Assembly (NCBI GenBank): GCA_029260395.1
Contig: JAJDDJ010000013.1
Span: 434,001 to 498,000, forward strand
Source: Phycisphaerales bacterium
GTDB taxonomy: Bacteria > Planctomycetota > Phycisphaerae > Phycisphaerales > UBA1924
Reading direction: 5' to 3'
Length of the DNA: 64,000 nt
Translations under genes and position numbers: made by a program
In this document: one piece after another, positions 26,830 to 34,275 of the stretch
Layout of the letters: each line of letters opens with the position of its first letter
Position numbering within the stretch: position 1 is the stretch's first letter
Notes under the pieces: generated by a model
Database searches by the model: none
Seen by the model: the letters and a program-made list of their open reading frames with translations, nothing else
Told to the model about the DNA's origin: nothing

Positions 26830-28512
26830 ATGACCGGCAAGACTGTCTATCTCGAGACCTTCGGCTGCCAGATGAACGAGCTGGACTCGGAACTGGTCGC
26901 CGCTGACCTCTCACGGCTGGGGTACACGTTCACGCTAGAGAGCGACCGGGCGGATGTGGTGCTGTACAACACGTGCTCGGTGCGTGAGCAGGCCGAGCAG
27001 AAGGTCTGGAGCCGCATCGGCGAGCTGGCCAAACGCAAGCAGACGCAGCCCGAACTGGTGGTGGGCGTATTGGGGTGCATGGCCGAGCGCGACGGCATTG
27101 GCCTGCTCGACCGGATGCCCGCGGTCGACCTGCTCTGCGGGCCGGCGGAACTCGACAAGCTGCCCGGGCTGCTCGACAACGCGGTGCGCACCAAAATGGC
27201 TTTGGGCGCCGAAGACAACGCTGACGGAACGAGCCGCGACCGTGAGGGAGCGGGTCTGCCTCTTGTCAGTGCCCGACAGGTCGCGCTGCAAGGCGATGCA
27301 TCGCGCCGGTCGGGCACGCTCGCTGCAGCGGGCGACCGGCTTGAGATGCTCGATCTCTCGCGCGCGGTCTCGGCGATCGAGCACAACGCCCAGCGGTCGG
27401 CGTACGTGCGGATCACGCGCGGCTGCAACAAGTTCTGCACCTACTGCGTCGTGCCGCACACGCGCGGCGCTGAGGTCCATCGCCCGCCCGAGCACATCAT
27501 CGAGGAATGCCAGCGGCTCGCCGATGCGGGCGTGATCGAGATCACGCTGCTGGGCCAGACCGTCAACCACTACCGGTACGAGGGCGCATCTGCAGTGAGC
27601 ATCGAGGGCGTCCTCCAGCCGCAGAAGGGCCGAACCTATAAGGGCAGCCACCACCGCGACGCCTTTGCGGGCGAGGGCACGACGACGTTTGCCGATTTGC
27701 TGTACCAGATCCACGAGCGTGTGCCGAGCGTGCAACGGCTGCGATTCGTCACGAGCTACCCGCGCGACTTTGGCAACGACGTGCTGGAGGTCATCCGCGA
27801 CTGCCCGAGGCTGTGCCGATATCTGCATGTGCCCGCCCAGAGCGGTTCGGACCGTGTACTCAAGATGATGAACCGCGGGTACACCGTCGGCGAGTACGAC
27901 GAGTTCATCGGCCGGGCGCGCGAGCACCTGCACCAGCCGGAGATCGGCCGACCGCTGATGATCAGCGGGGACATCATCGTCGGCTTCCCCACCGAGACCG
28001 ACGAGGACTTCGCGGGCACCATCGAGCTGCTCGAACGCAGCCGGTACAAGAGCTGCTTCATCTTCAAATACTCGCCCCGCCCCGGCACGGTCGCGTTCGA
28101 CAAGATTGCGGACGACGTGCCCGACGCGGTCAAGCGTCAGCGGAACAACGAATTGCTGGCGGTGCAGACGTGGATGAGCGACGAGGTCAGCCGAGAGCAG
28201 ATTGGTCGGACGTTCGGCGTGCTCGTCGAGGGCGTCAGCAAGAAGGCCCGCCGAGCCGAGGGGCTCACGCACGGCCAGATACGCCTGGCTAACGCGGTCT
28301 CGCTGACCGTCGGCGGCGGTTCACCCGAGCAGTCCTCAACCGAGGCGGACGCGTGCGAGACCATCCAGCTCTCCGGGCGTACCGACGGCGACCAGATCGT
28401 GCTGTTCGATGCGCCGGCGAGCGAGGTGGATCAGCTTACCGGCTCGATCGTAACGGTTCGGATCGACAGCGCGGATCGGCTTAGCTTGTTCGGAACACTC
28501 ACGCCCGCATGA
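26830..28512 (+). CDS. miaB: tRNA-2-methylthio-N6-dimethylallyladenosine synthase
   Basis: 560-residue radical-SAM methylthiotransferase that modifies A37 of tRNAs reading UNN codons. N-terminal UPF0004 domain with three cluster cysteines (C13 in FGCQMN, C49 in NTCSV, C83 in LGCMAE), radical SAM triad C199/C203/C206 in CNKFCTYC, GQTVNHY, and C-terminal TRAM-like domain. It is about 85 residues longer than E. coli MiaB. Two insertions account for this: residues about 133-165 encoded by a dispersed repeat (27228-27317), and about 255-280 after NHYRY. Both are in frame, so the enzyme may still be active, since the first falls in the linker between the two domains. Confidence 0.93.
   Translation: MTGKTVYLETFGCQMNELDSELVAADLSRLGYTFTLESDRADVVLYNTCSVREQAEQKVWSRIGELAKRKQTQPELVVGVLGCMAERDGIGLLDRMPAVDLLCGPAELDKLPGLLDNAVRTKMALGAEDNADGTSRDREGAGLPLVSARQVALQGDASRRSGTLAAAGDRLEMLDLSRAVSAIEHNAQRSAYVRITRGCNKFCTYCVVPHTRGAEVHRPPEHIIEECQRLADAGVIEITLLGQTVNHYRYEGASAVSIEGVLQPQKGRTYKGSHHRDAFAGEGTTTFADLLYQIHERVPSVQRLRFVTSYPRDFGNDVLEVIRDCPRLCRYLHVPAQSGSDRVLKMMNRGYTVGEYDEFIGRAREHLHQPEIGRPLMISGDIIVGFPTETDEDFAGTIELLERSRYKSCFIFKYSPRPGTVAFDKIADDVPDAVKRQRNNELLAVQTWMSDEVSREQIGRTFGVLVEGVSKKARRAEGLTHGQIRLANAVSLTVGGGSPEQSSTEADACETIQLSGRTDGDQIVLFDAPASEVDQLTGSIVTVRIDSADRLSLFGTLTPA
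27228..27317 (+). repeat. Dispersed repeat inside miaB: GAGCCGCGACCG element plus hairpin element
   Basis: Bases 27228-27261 match 46705-46738 at 33 of 34 positions; the latter copy is intergenic. Directly after it, GTGCCCGAC (27269-27277) and GTCGGGCAC (27309-27317) form perfect 9-bp inverted arms. These enclose further GGTCGCG/CGCGCC pairing and a perfect 12-bp palindrome GCGATGCATCGC (27293-27304). The coding frame is kept through both. Confidence 0.8.
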
Positions 28513-28542
28513 GGGGCCTCCGCAAGTACGATGGAGGCACAG

Positions 28543-29148
28543 ATGAAGTGCGCGTCGCCTTGGATCGTCTGATTCCTCCTGCTCGCCGGGTGCAGCGAGG
28601 AGACGCCGCAACCGGAAAAATCGGCTTCTGCCCCGACCGAAACGGAGTCAGCCACCAAGCTGATGATGAACTCTGAGTCTTGGCTGTACGGCGGTCAGTC
28701 GACGTTGACCTTGAGCCCATCCGTCGAGAGCCTCGACACCTCGCCTTCGCTGGTAGCGATCAGAAAGACAGCTGAGGGATACGTGTTCGCAGTTGCGAGA
28801 CGTATTGGCACGGCGGACGACGCGTTCGACTGGCTTCGATTGACCATCAGACCTGCCTCTGAGTCCGACTGGGCAGCGACTTCTGAGCAACTCGCCGGGA
28901 GCTGTCAGTTCAAGCAGCATCCTTCAGATACAGACTCTGAGTGGCACATTTTGTTCGAGCTGACGCAACAGCCATCTGTCAGCGACAACAGTTGGAGTTT
29001 CGTTGGCCCCAGTGAGCTAAAGCGTGTCGTGAGCAGGACCGACTCAGACCGTGTCGCTCTGCAACACCACAAACTTCGCCGCATAACCTACCCAGAGTTC
29101 GACCGGCAGGCGAAGAAAATGGGACTCGACGTGTTCCTCGGACCCTGA
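28543..29148 (+). pseudogene. Lipoprotein gene interrupted by an in-frame TGA in the signal peptide
   Basis: An ATG at 28543 has a near-ideal GGAGG five bases upstream (28533-28537). Its frame reads MKCASPWIV, stop (TGA, 28570-28572), then FLLLAGCSEETPQPEK and continues without break to 29148. FLLLAGCS is a proper lipoprotein h-region and lipobox, so the stop falls in the middle of a signal peptide. The remaining body (about 190 residues, IRKTAEGYVFAVARRIG...) matches no family I know. Restart at the ATG pair at 28663 would give a 161-residue protein without export signal. Explanations are a recent nonsense mutation, a sequencing error, or, less likely, read-through. Confidence 0.72.
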
Positions 29149-29162
29149 ACCGCGTCGCGTGC

Positions 29163-29738
29163 TCAGTCATCCCTCCGCACAAACCCGCGCATCGGTGAAC
29201 TCGACGTAAACGCGAACAGCGGGTGCAGCGGGTAGAGCACGAAGGACACGCCGACTGCGGTTACCGCGGTGTACGCGCTGATGCCGGCTCGGGCGATGAG
29301 CTGGCTGGTCGGTTCCCACACGATGGGGTCACCCATCAGCCAGCGTGCGGTGAGCAGGGCCGCCACCACCGAGTGGGCGATCATCGCCCCCACCACCGAG
29401 AGCACGACCAGCGTGATCGGGTTGCGCTTAATGACCAGGCCGCGTGCTGCGATGACGGCTTGCGACATGAGCAGGCAGCCCAGCGCGTACGGCCCGAGCA
29501 CGACGGTCGTGCCAACGCGGTCGGCGAGCGGCATCTCGAACGTGAGGTCGAGCAGCACGCCAAGGATGAGGCACGCCGACGCAGCGACGTGCTTGGGTGC
29601 CCACAGCGCGACCCACACGCCCAGCGGCAGCAAGAAGCTCGGGGCCATCGGCGTGGTGCCGATCTGGAGGGCCGGGCGCAGGCCGACCTCGACGCCCAGC
29701 AGCAGCCACGTCATCACCGCGAACACGCCCCAGTTCAT
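29163..29738 (-). CDS. mreD: Rod shape-determining protein MreD-like
   Basis: 191-residue membrane protein with about five helices, in the position and size of MreD after mreC. The start ATG overlaps the mreC stop by four bases. Sequence identity to MreD is weak (as usual for the family), so the name rests on topology plus context. Expected to act with MreB and MreC in the elongasome that directs lateral wall synthesis. Confidence 0.75.
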   Translation of the reverse strand: MNWGVFAVMTWLLLGVEVGLRPALQIGTTPMAPSFLLPLGVWVALWAPKHVAASACLILGVLLDLTFEMPLADRVGTTVVLGPYALGCLLMSQAVIAARGLVIKRNPITLVVLSVVGAMIAHSVVAALLTARWLMGDPIVWEPTSQLIARAGISAYTAVTAVGVSFVLYPLHPLFAFTSSSPMRGFVRRDD

Positions 29739-30655
29739 GGCCCGCCGCCCGTCTCGGACAGCGCGTCGCTCTCGTGCACGACCCGCAGCACGACCTCGCT
29801 GACGCGCGACAGCGTGACGCGCGGCCGAACGGTGATGACGCGGCGAAGCGGGCTCTCGGGCGCGGGCTCGATGCGTTCAACCACGCCGACGACGAGCATC
29901 TGCGCGTTGGCGGGCCATGAGTCGTCGTCGAGACGTACGGTCTGGCCGACTTCGAGCCAGTCGTCGATGAGCGCTGCATCGTGGCCCGCGAGTTCGGCGG
30001 GGTCCTGCACATCGCCCACGAGCAGTCCATCGCCTGCGGGGCGCAGCAGGCACGCGAGCGAGCGGGCGCTCGCCGACGGCGCGTCATCGATCGCGACCCG
30101 GCCGCGAACAGCCAGAGCGCCGGGATCGGTGATGGGCCGAACTTGGCAGGTCAGCGCGCCGACGCGTTCGACCCGTCCCAGCAGTTGCGTGCCGCCGACG
30201 ACCACGACGGTGTTGATCTCGACCTGCGAGCCCCGGCCTGCGCGAACGGTCAGCACGCCGCTGCTGAGATCGCTCGAGGCGCTGATGACCGGTGCGGGCA
30301 CCTGCCGAACGGGCAGTGTGTTGACGGCGACACCACGGGAGAGTTCTTCCACGCGGGCTCGCAATTCGCGGTTCTCCCGCTGCTCGCGGCGGTAGAGCGT
30401 CTCCCACTGGTCGGCCTGCTGTTCGAGAAAACGGAGCTCTTCGGGCCTGTCGTCTTTGGAGACGGCGGGCCTGAGCCACGCAGCGGCAGCTCGCATCGGA
30501 TGCGAGACCGGCGCTACCGAGACCTTGACCAAATCCGCAACCCATTGGGTGGGTCCGAGGTAGCGCGAGGGGACCACGGCGAGCACCATGAGCAGGAAGA
30601 CCGCGATCGGCAGCAGCACGCTCTGTCGCCTTCGCCGGGAACCCGCTGCTGCCAT
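29735..30655 (-). CDS. mreC: Rod shape-determining protein MreC
   Basis: 306 residues: a short basic cytoplasmic N-terminus (AAAGSRRRRQS), one transmembrane helix (about 13-31), a coiled coil (about 72-108, QQADQWETLYRREQRENRELRARVEE region) and the periplasmic two-barrel MreC domain (about 120-300; VVVVGGTQLLGRVERVG). Bridges cytoplasmic MreB with periplasmic wall enzymes. Lies 60 bases after mreB and overlaps mreD. Confidence 0.86.
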   Translation of the reverse strand: MAAAGSRRRRQSVLLPIAVFLLMVLAVVPSRYLGPTQWVADLVKVSVAPVSHPMRAAAAWLRPAVSKDDRPEELRFLEQQADQWETLYRREQRENRELRARVEELSRGVAVNTLPVRQVPAPVISASSDLSSGVLTVRAGRGSQVEINTVVVVGGTQLLGRVERVGALTCQVRPITDPGALAVRGRVAIDDAPSASARSLACLLRPAGDGLLVGDVQDPAELAGHDAALIDDWLEVGQTVRLDDDSWPANAQMLVVGVVERIEPAPESPLRRVITVRPRVTLSRVSEVVLRVVHESDALSETGGGP

Positions 30656-30715
30656 GATCTCGTCCGTGTGAGGGTGCGCGTCGGTGCGGCTGGGCCACGC
30701 CCGCCTAGACCGACG

Positions 30716-31771
30716 CTAAAGGTCGAGGTCCGATTCGAGCGTGTCTTTCCACATCTCGATGTTCTCAAGGAAGATCGCGGTGCCTCGCGCCACACACGTC
30801 AGCGGGTCGTCGGCGACCCGGCAGTCGAGCCCGGTTGCGTTCTTGAGCACGACATCGAGCCCGCGCAACAGCGCCCCGCCGCCAGCGAGCACGATGCCGT
30901 TATCCACAAGGTCCGCAGCCAGTTCTGGCTCGCATCGTTCGAGCGTGCGGGTGACGGCTTCGATGATCGCGCCGACGGGTTCTTGCAGCGCCTCGCGAAT
31001 CTCTTCGCTCGTGATGACGGTCTTGCGGGGCAGGCCGCTGATCATGTCCCTGCCGCGGACCTCCATCGAGGTCTCTTCGCCCACGGGAGCCGCGGAACCG
31101 ATCTCGATTTTCACCCGCTCGGCGGTCTGCTCGCCGATCATCAGGTTGTACGTCCGCTTCATGTGGTTGATGATTGCTTCGTCCATGTCGTCGCCCGCGA
31201 CACGGACGCTCTCGCAGACCGCGATGTCGGCGAGCGACATGACGGCGACCTCGGTCGTGCCGCCGCCTATGTCGACGATCATGCTCGCGGTCGCCTCGGC
31301 AAACGGCAGGCCCGCACCGATGGCTGCCGCCACGGGCTCTTCGATCAGGAACGTGCGTTTGGCACCGGCGAGTTCGGCGGAGTCGTAGACCGCTCGCTTC
31401 TCGACGGCGGTAATGCCCGACGGGATGCTGATAACCACGCGGGGTCTGATGAACGAGTTGCCGTTGACCTTGTGGATGAAGTAGGCGAGCATCGCCTCGG
31501 TAATCTTGAAGTCGCTGATCACGCCGTCTTTGAGGGGGCGGACCGCCGAGATCGAGCCGGGCGTCTTGCCGAGCATCTCCTTGGCGACCATGCCTACGGC
31601 CTGCCCGTTCTTGAGCACCTCGTTGGTGCCCTTGCGGACCGCGACCACGCTGGGCTCGTTGAGCACGATGCCCTGACCCCGCACCGCAACGAGCGTGTTG
31701 CAAGTGCCCAGATCGATCCCCATGTCGATCGTGAACCAGCCGCTGAACTTGTCGAGCATGCGTTCAAACAT
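30716..31771 (-). CDS. mreB: Rod shape-determining actin homologue MreB
   Basis: 351 residues. Actin-like ATPase forming membrane-associated filaments that position wall synthesis. Phosphate-1 loop MGIDLGTCNTLV, phosphate-2 VDIGGGTTEVAV and adenosine-binding LAGGGALLRGL are all in place. The N-terminal amphipathic stretch MFERMLDKFSGWF suits membrane binding. Having mreBCD indicates an elongating, wall-making mode, which not all planctomycetes keep. First gene of mreBCD; a -10 box lies about 115 bases upstream. Confidence 0.96.
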   Translation of the reverse strand: MFERMLDKFSGWFTIDMGIDLGTCNTLVAVRGQGIVLNEPSVVAVRKGTNEVLKNGQAVGMVAKEMLGKTPGSISAVRPLKDGVISDFKITEAMLAYFIHKVNGNSFIRPRVVISIPSGITAVEKRAVYDSAELAGAKRTFLIEEPVAAAIGAGLPFAEATASMIVDIGGGTTEVAVMSLADIAVCESVRVAGDDMDEAIINHMKRTYNLMIGEQTAERVKIEIGSAAPVGEETSMEVRGRDMISGLPRKTVITSEEIREALQEPVGAIIEAVTRTLERCEPELAADLVDNGIVLAGGGALLRGLDVVLKNATGLDCRVADDPLTCVARGTAIFLENIEMWKDTLESDLDL

Positions 31772-31884
31772 CTACCAGCCGCCTCATTCCGTGCGACGCG
31801 CCGCGATGGGCGAGAACCTGAGGGTGCGCAGAGCGCCTCAGGCTTTGTCCGGCACCGAGCCATCCGGGCTCGATATCTGCGCAC

Positions 31885-31890
31885 ATTATA
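31885..31890 (-). promoter_or_regulatory. Candidate -10 box for mreBCD
   Basis: On the minus strand this is a perfect TATAAT, about 115 bases before the mreB start, in the 324-base gap 31772-32095. No matching -35 box is found at 16-18 bases. A long leader for mreB would follow from it. The rest of the gap holds only the hairpin at 31985-32022. Confidence 0.4.
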
Positions 31891-31984
31891 GGGTCCTCGC
31901 GATACTCGCCACCCGCGCGCGAATCATGGGGCCATTTGCTCCGGTCTGGATCGGTGCTGTTTGGTACCGGCTGGCCTGTTGAAC

Positions 31985-32022
31985 GGCAAGGAGGACCGGC
32001 CCTGGGGCCGATCCTCCTCGCC
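31985..32022 (-). terminator. Hairpin after the coiled-coil gene
   Basis: An extended stem pairs GGCAAGGAGGACCGGCCC with GGGCCGATCCTCCTCGCC (two mismatches, two-base loop), about 74 bases past the stop at 32096. There is no long T tract, so termination efficiency is uncertain. Confidence 0.55.
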
Positions 32023-32095
32023 TGTCGCGGTTCTTGATCGGAGTAAGGCTCACCAGCGTTTCAGCCGATCGGGCCCCACTCCGCGAGTCTCTCAT

Positions 32096-33073
32096 TCAGT
32101 GGCGGCGGGCAACGGGCTCACCCTTGCCGGCCCGATCGATCAGCACGGGCTCGGAGTCGGGGGTGACCTCGATGACCGGGGGCTGAATCTCGATCACCTT
32201 GGCGGAGGGCGCGCCCAACACCTTGCCAGCACGGAGCATGACGTCGAGCTCGTACTCGGCCTGCTCGATGTAATCGTTCTCGTCGGTCTGGCCAGCCAGG
32301 GCCGCCAGACGCTGCTCCTGCTCGGCGAGCTTGCCGAGAATCTTGCCCGTGACGTGGTCGAGGGTCTTGGCCTCGTACCGGCCCAGACGCTCGATGTGCT
32401 CGTCGCGGTCTTCGAGCAAGTCGATGATCCGCTCGTTGCGGGCGATGGTGTCGACCTGCTGCTCGATCTGCCAGAGCTGGTCTTGCAGCTCGGACTGCTC
32501 GTTCTCAAGCTGGGTGAGCACCGCTCCGAGGCGGTCGCGCTGCTGACCGAGCAGGCTCAGGTCGCGATCGATCGAGCTGACGCGGTTGGCGTGAGCGTTG
32601 CGGAGCTTGCCGATGCGGTTGGACTCCGCATAGCCCTGCTCCAGATCGAGCACACGGTCGTCCAAACGGACACGGACCACCGCGAAGCCGTCGTTGGCGG
32701 CGCGGGCGTCCTCGGCCTTGGCGATGACCGAGCCGAGCGTCGAGAGGTCGGCCTGCGCCAGCTCCACGACCTTGCGGCTGACCGAGGCTTCGCGCTTCAT
32801 CTGCGAAATCTGCTGATCCAGCTGGGTCAGGTCGGACCGCACATCGGCGATCCGCTCGGGATACTCGGCTTCCAGCGACCGCAGCTGCGCCCTGAGGGCA
32901 GCGGGGTCACCGACGGCCGAATCAATGCTGTGATGAACAGCGTCGCGGGCCTGACCCAAGACGGCTCCGACCCGCTCGGGGCCAGCGATAAGGGCTGCAG
33001 GGATCCCAACGACGGCCAGACCGGTCCCTGCGACCACTGCCAACCGAACCACACTCTTGACGATGCATGCCAT
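32096..33073 (-). CDS. Membrane-anchored coiled-coil protein, unknown
   Basis: 325 residues: an N-terminal signal-anchor helix (about 5-26, VKSVVRLAVVAGTGLAVVGIP), then an extended coiled coil (about 55-265) rich in charged heptads and Gln, then a Pro/Val-rich tail (VIEIQPPVIEVTP). The overall plan is like the coiled-coil protein at 14032-14883, though sequences differ. The ATG at 33073 follows GGAG by seven bases. Phage-shock PspA-like proteins are also coiled coils, but this one has a membrane helix and no PspA motif. It is divergent from the sigma factor and kinase genes, across a 431-base gap. Confidence 0.68.
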   Translation of the reverse strand: MACIVKSVVRLAVVAGTGLAVVGIPAALIAGPERVGAVLGQARDAVHHSIDSAVGDPAALRAQLRSLEAEYPERIADVRSDLTQLDQQISQMKREASVSRKVVELAQADLSTLGSVIAKAEDARAANDGFAVVRVRLDDRVLDLEQGYAESNRIGKLRNAHANRVSSIDRDLSLLGQQRDRLGAVLTQLENEQSELQDQLWQIEQQVDTIARNERIIDLLEDRDEHIERLGRYEAKTLDHVTGKILGKLAEQEQRLAALAGQTDENDYIEQAEYELDVMLRAGKVLGAPSAKVIEIQPPVIEVTPDSEPVLIDRAGKGEPVARRH

Positions 33074-33504
33074 GTTGAGACTCCTCATTTCACTTCGATG
33101 CAGGCCTTCGGGCCTGTGGGTGTCATTCCTTCTTCCAACCCGGATTCCGTTCCCGGGCCTCCGCGATTTGCTGGCCCTCAAAGGCCCAGGCGTTCGCGTG
33201 TCATCACCGTCTTTCGGAACCAGCCCCGCTCGATTGCAGGCCGCTACGGCTTTCAGGGGCTCGACCTCAAAAAAAATGTCCCCGAGGATTCCCCTATCAG
33301 CCCCGGGTTCTGGGACGTATCCTGCTTTTGAGGCCTGCAAACGTGAAAGCCGGACATCAGGCCGCCGAACGATTCAACAGCGGAGCTGTATCAACCTGGT
33401 CGGTGAGCCCTATTCCAAGGCTGCCCACGGATTGATGCGGCTCACGGAAGGACCAGCGGTCGGCGAGTCACCGATCCGCGCAGATTCGCGGGGAGACCGT
33501 CCGA
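33074..33504. other. 431-base divergent intergenic region
   Basis: Separates the coiled-coil gene (minus) from the sigma factor gene (plus). It holds a perfect hairpin CAGGCC-TTCG-GGCCTG (33101-33116), 28 bases upstream of the coiled-coil start, and an A8 run near 33269. No convincing sigma-70 promoter or RNA family is recognised. One or both promoters may be read by the adjacent ECF-type sigma factor. Confidence 0.4.
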
Positions 33505-34254
33505 GTGCTCAGCCAACTCACCACATCCTTCGTCAGCAGGCTCCGAGCCAGCGACCAGGCCGCCTGGTTCGAGCTCTGGGAGACTTTCGGCCCGGTCATC
33601 CGAGCTCAGCTCACCCGCTGGGGGGGCGGGCGGATCGGCCGAGAAACCGTTCAAGACCTCTCGCAGGAAACCCTCGCGGCGCTCTCCGGGTCCATCGACC
33701 GCTACGACCCCGCGCGGGGCGCCCGGTTCAGCACCTGGCTGCTGGCCATTGCCAAGCACGTGCTGGGCGACGAGATGGACAGGCGGATGGCCCAAAAACG
33801 CGGCTCGGGCAAGAAACCGACCGTGCTCGAAGAAGCCTGGATGCAGGGCGGCGCGCAGATCGGCGCCGACGAGCAGTACGAGGCCGCGGTCTTCAGGGCC
33901 AAGGTTGAATCCGCGATCCGAACGGTGCAGCGGGAGTGCGATTTCGTCGATTTTTCGATCTACGAGATGCGGGTGTTTGACCACAAATCAGGCAAGGAGG
34001 TCGCCGAGGCCGTGGGCGTTTCAGAACCCACCATCAGCCGCCGGCTTGCCAAAGTCCGGGGGCTGCTCCGCGAGCGGGTGTCGGCGACGGTGGCGCTGTA
34101 CAGCTTCACCGACGAAGAAAGAGCAGAGGCCGAGCGAAACGGACTCGAGCTCAATCCGACAAAGGCGGACGACGCGATGTTCGATGACGCACTCGCGGAG
34201 ATATACCACCAGCAAGCAGAGCTGCGTCGTCAAGATGAACGCCTGGCCGAATAA
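33505..34254 (+). CDS. ECF-type RNA polymerase sigma factor
   Basis: 249 residues. Sigma region 2 at about 10-90 (QDLSQETLAALSGSIDRYDPARGARFSTWLLAIAKHVL, cited in part) and region 4 at about 145-195 with helix-turn-helix GKEVAEAVGVSEPTISRRLAKVRGLL (about 160-185). A C-terminal extension of about 50 charged residues ends the protein. GTG start with GGGAG nine bases upstream. No anti-sigma gene is adjacent. Instead a membrane Ser/Thr kinase gene follows after 21 bases, a pairing that suggests phosphorylation-based control. Confidence 0.85.
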   Translation: MLSQLTTSFVSRLRASDQAAWFELWETFGPVIRAQLTRWGGGRIGRETVQDLSQETLAALSGSIDRYDPARGARFSTWLLAIAKHVLGDEMDRRMAQKRGSGKKPTVLEEAWMQGGAQIGADEQYEAAVFRAKVESAIRTVQRECDFVDFSIYEMRVFDHKSGKEVAEAVGVSEPTISRRLAKVRGLLRERVSATVALYSFTDEERAEAERNGLELNPTKADDAMFDDALAEIYHQQAELRRQDERLAE

Positions 34255-34275
34255 CGGCTCCGGCGGAGGACCCCG

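Noticed and set aside
28663..29148. Independent 161-residue cytoplasmic protein
   Set aside because: The in-frame upstream lipobox and SD at 28533-28545 explain it better as the body of a broken lipoprotein.
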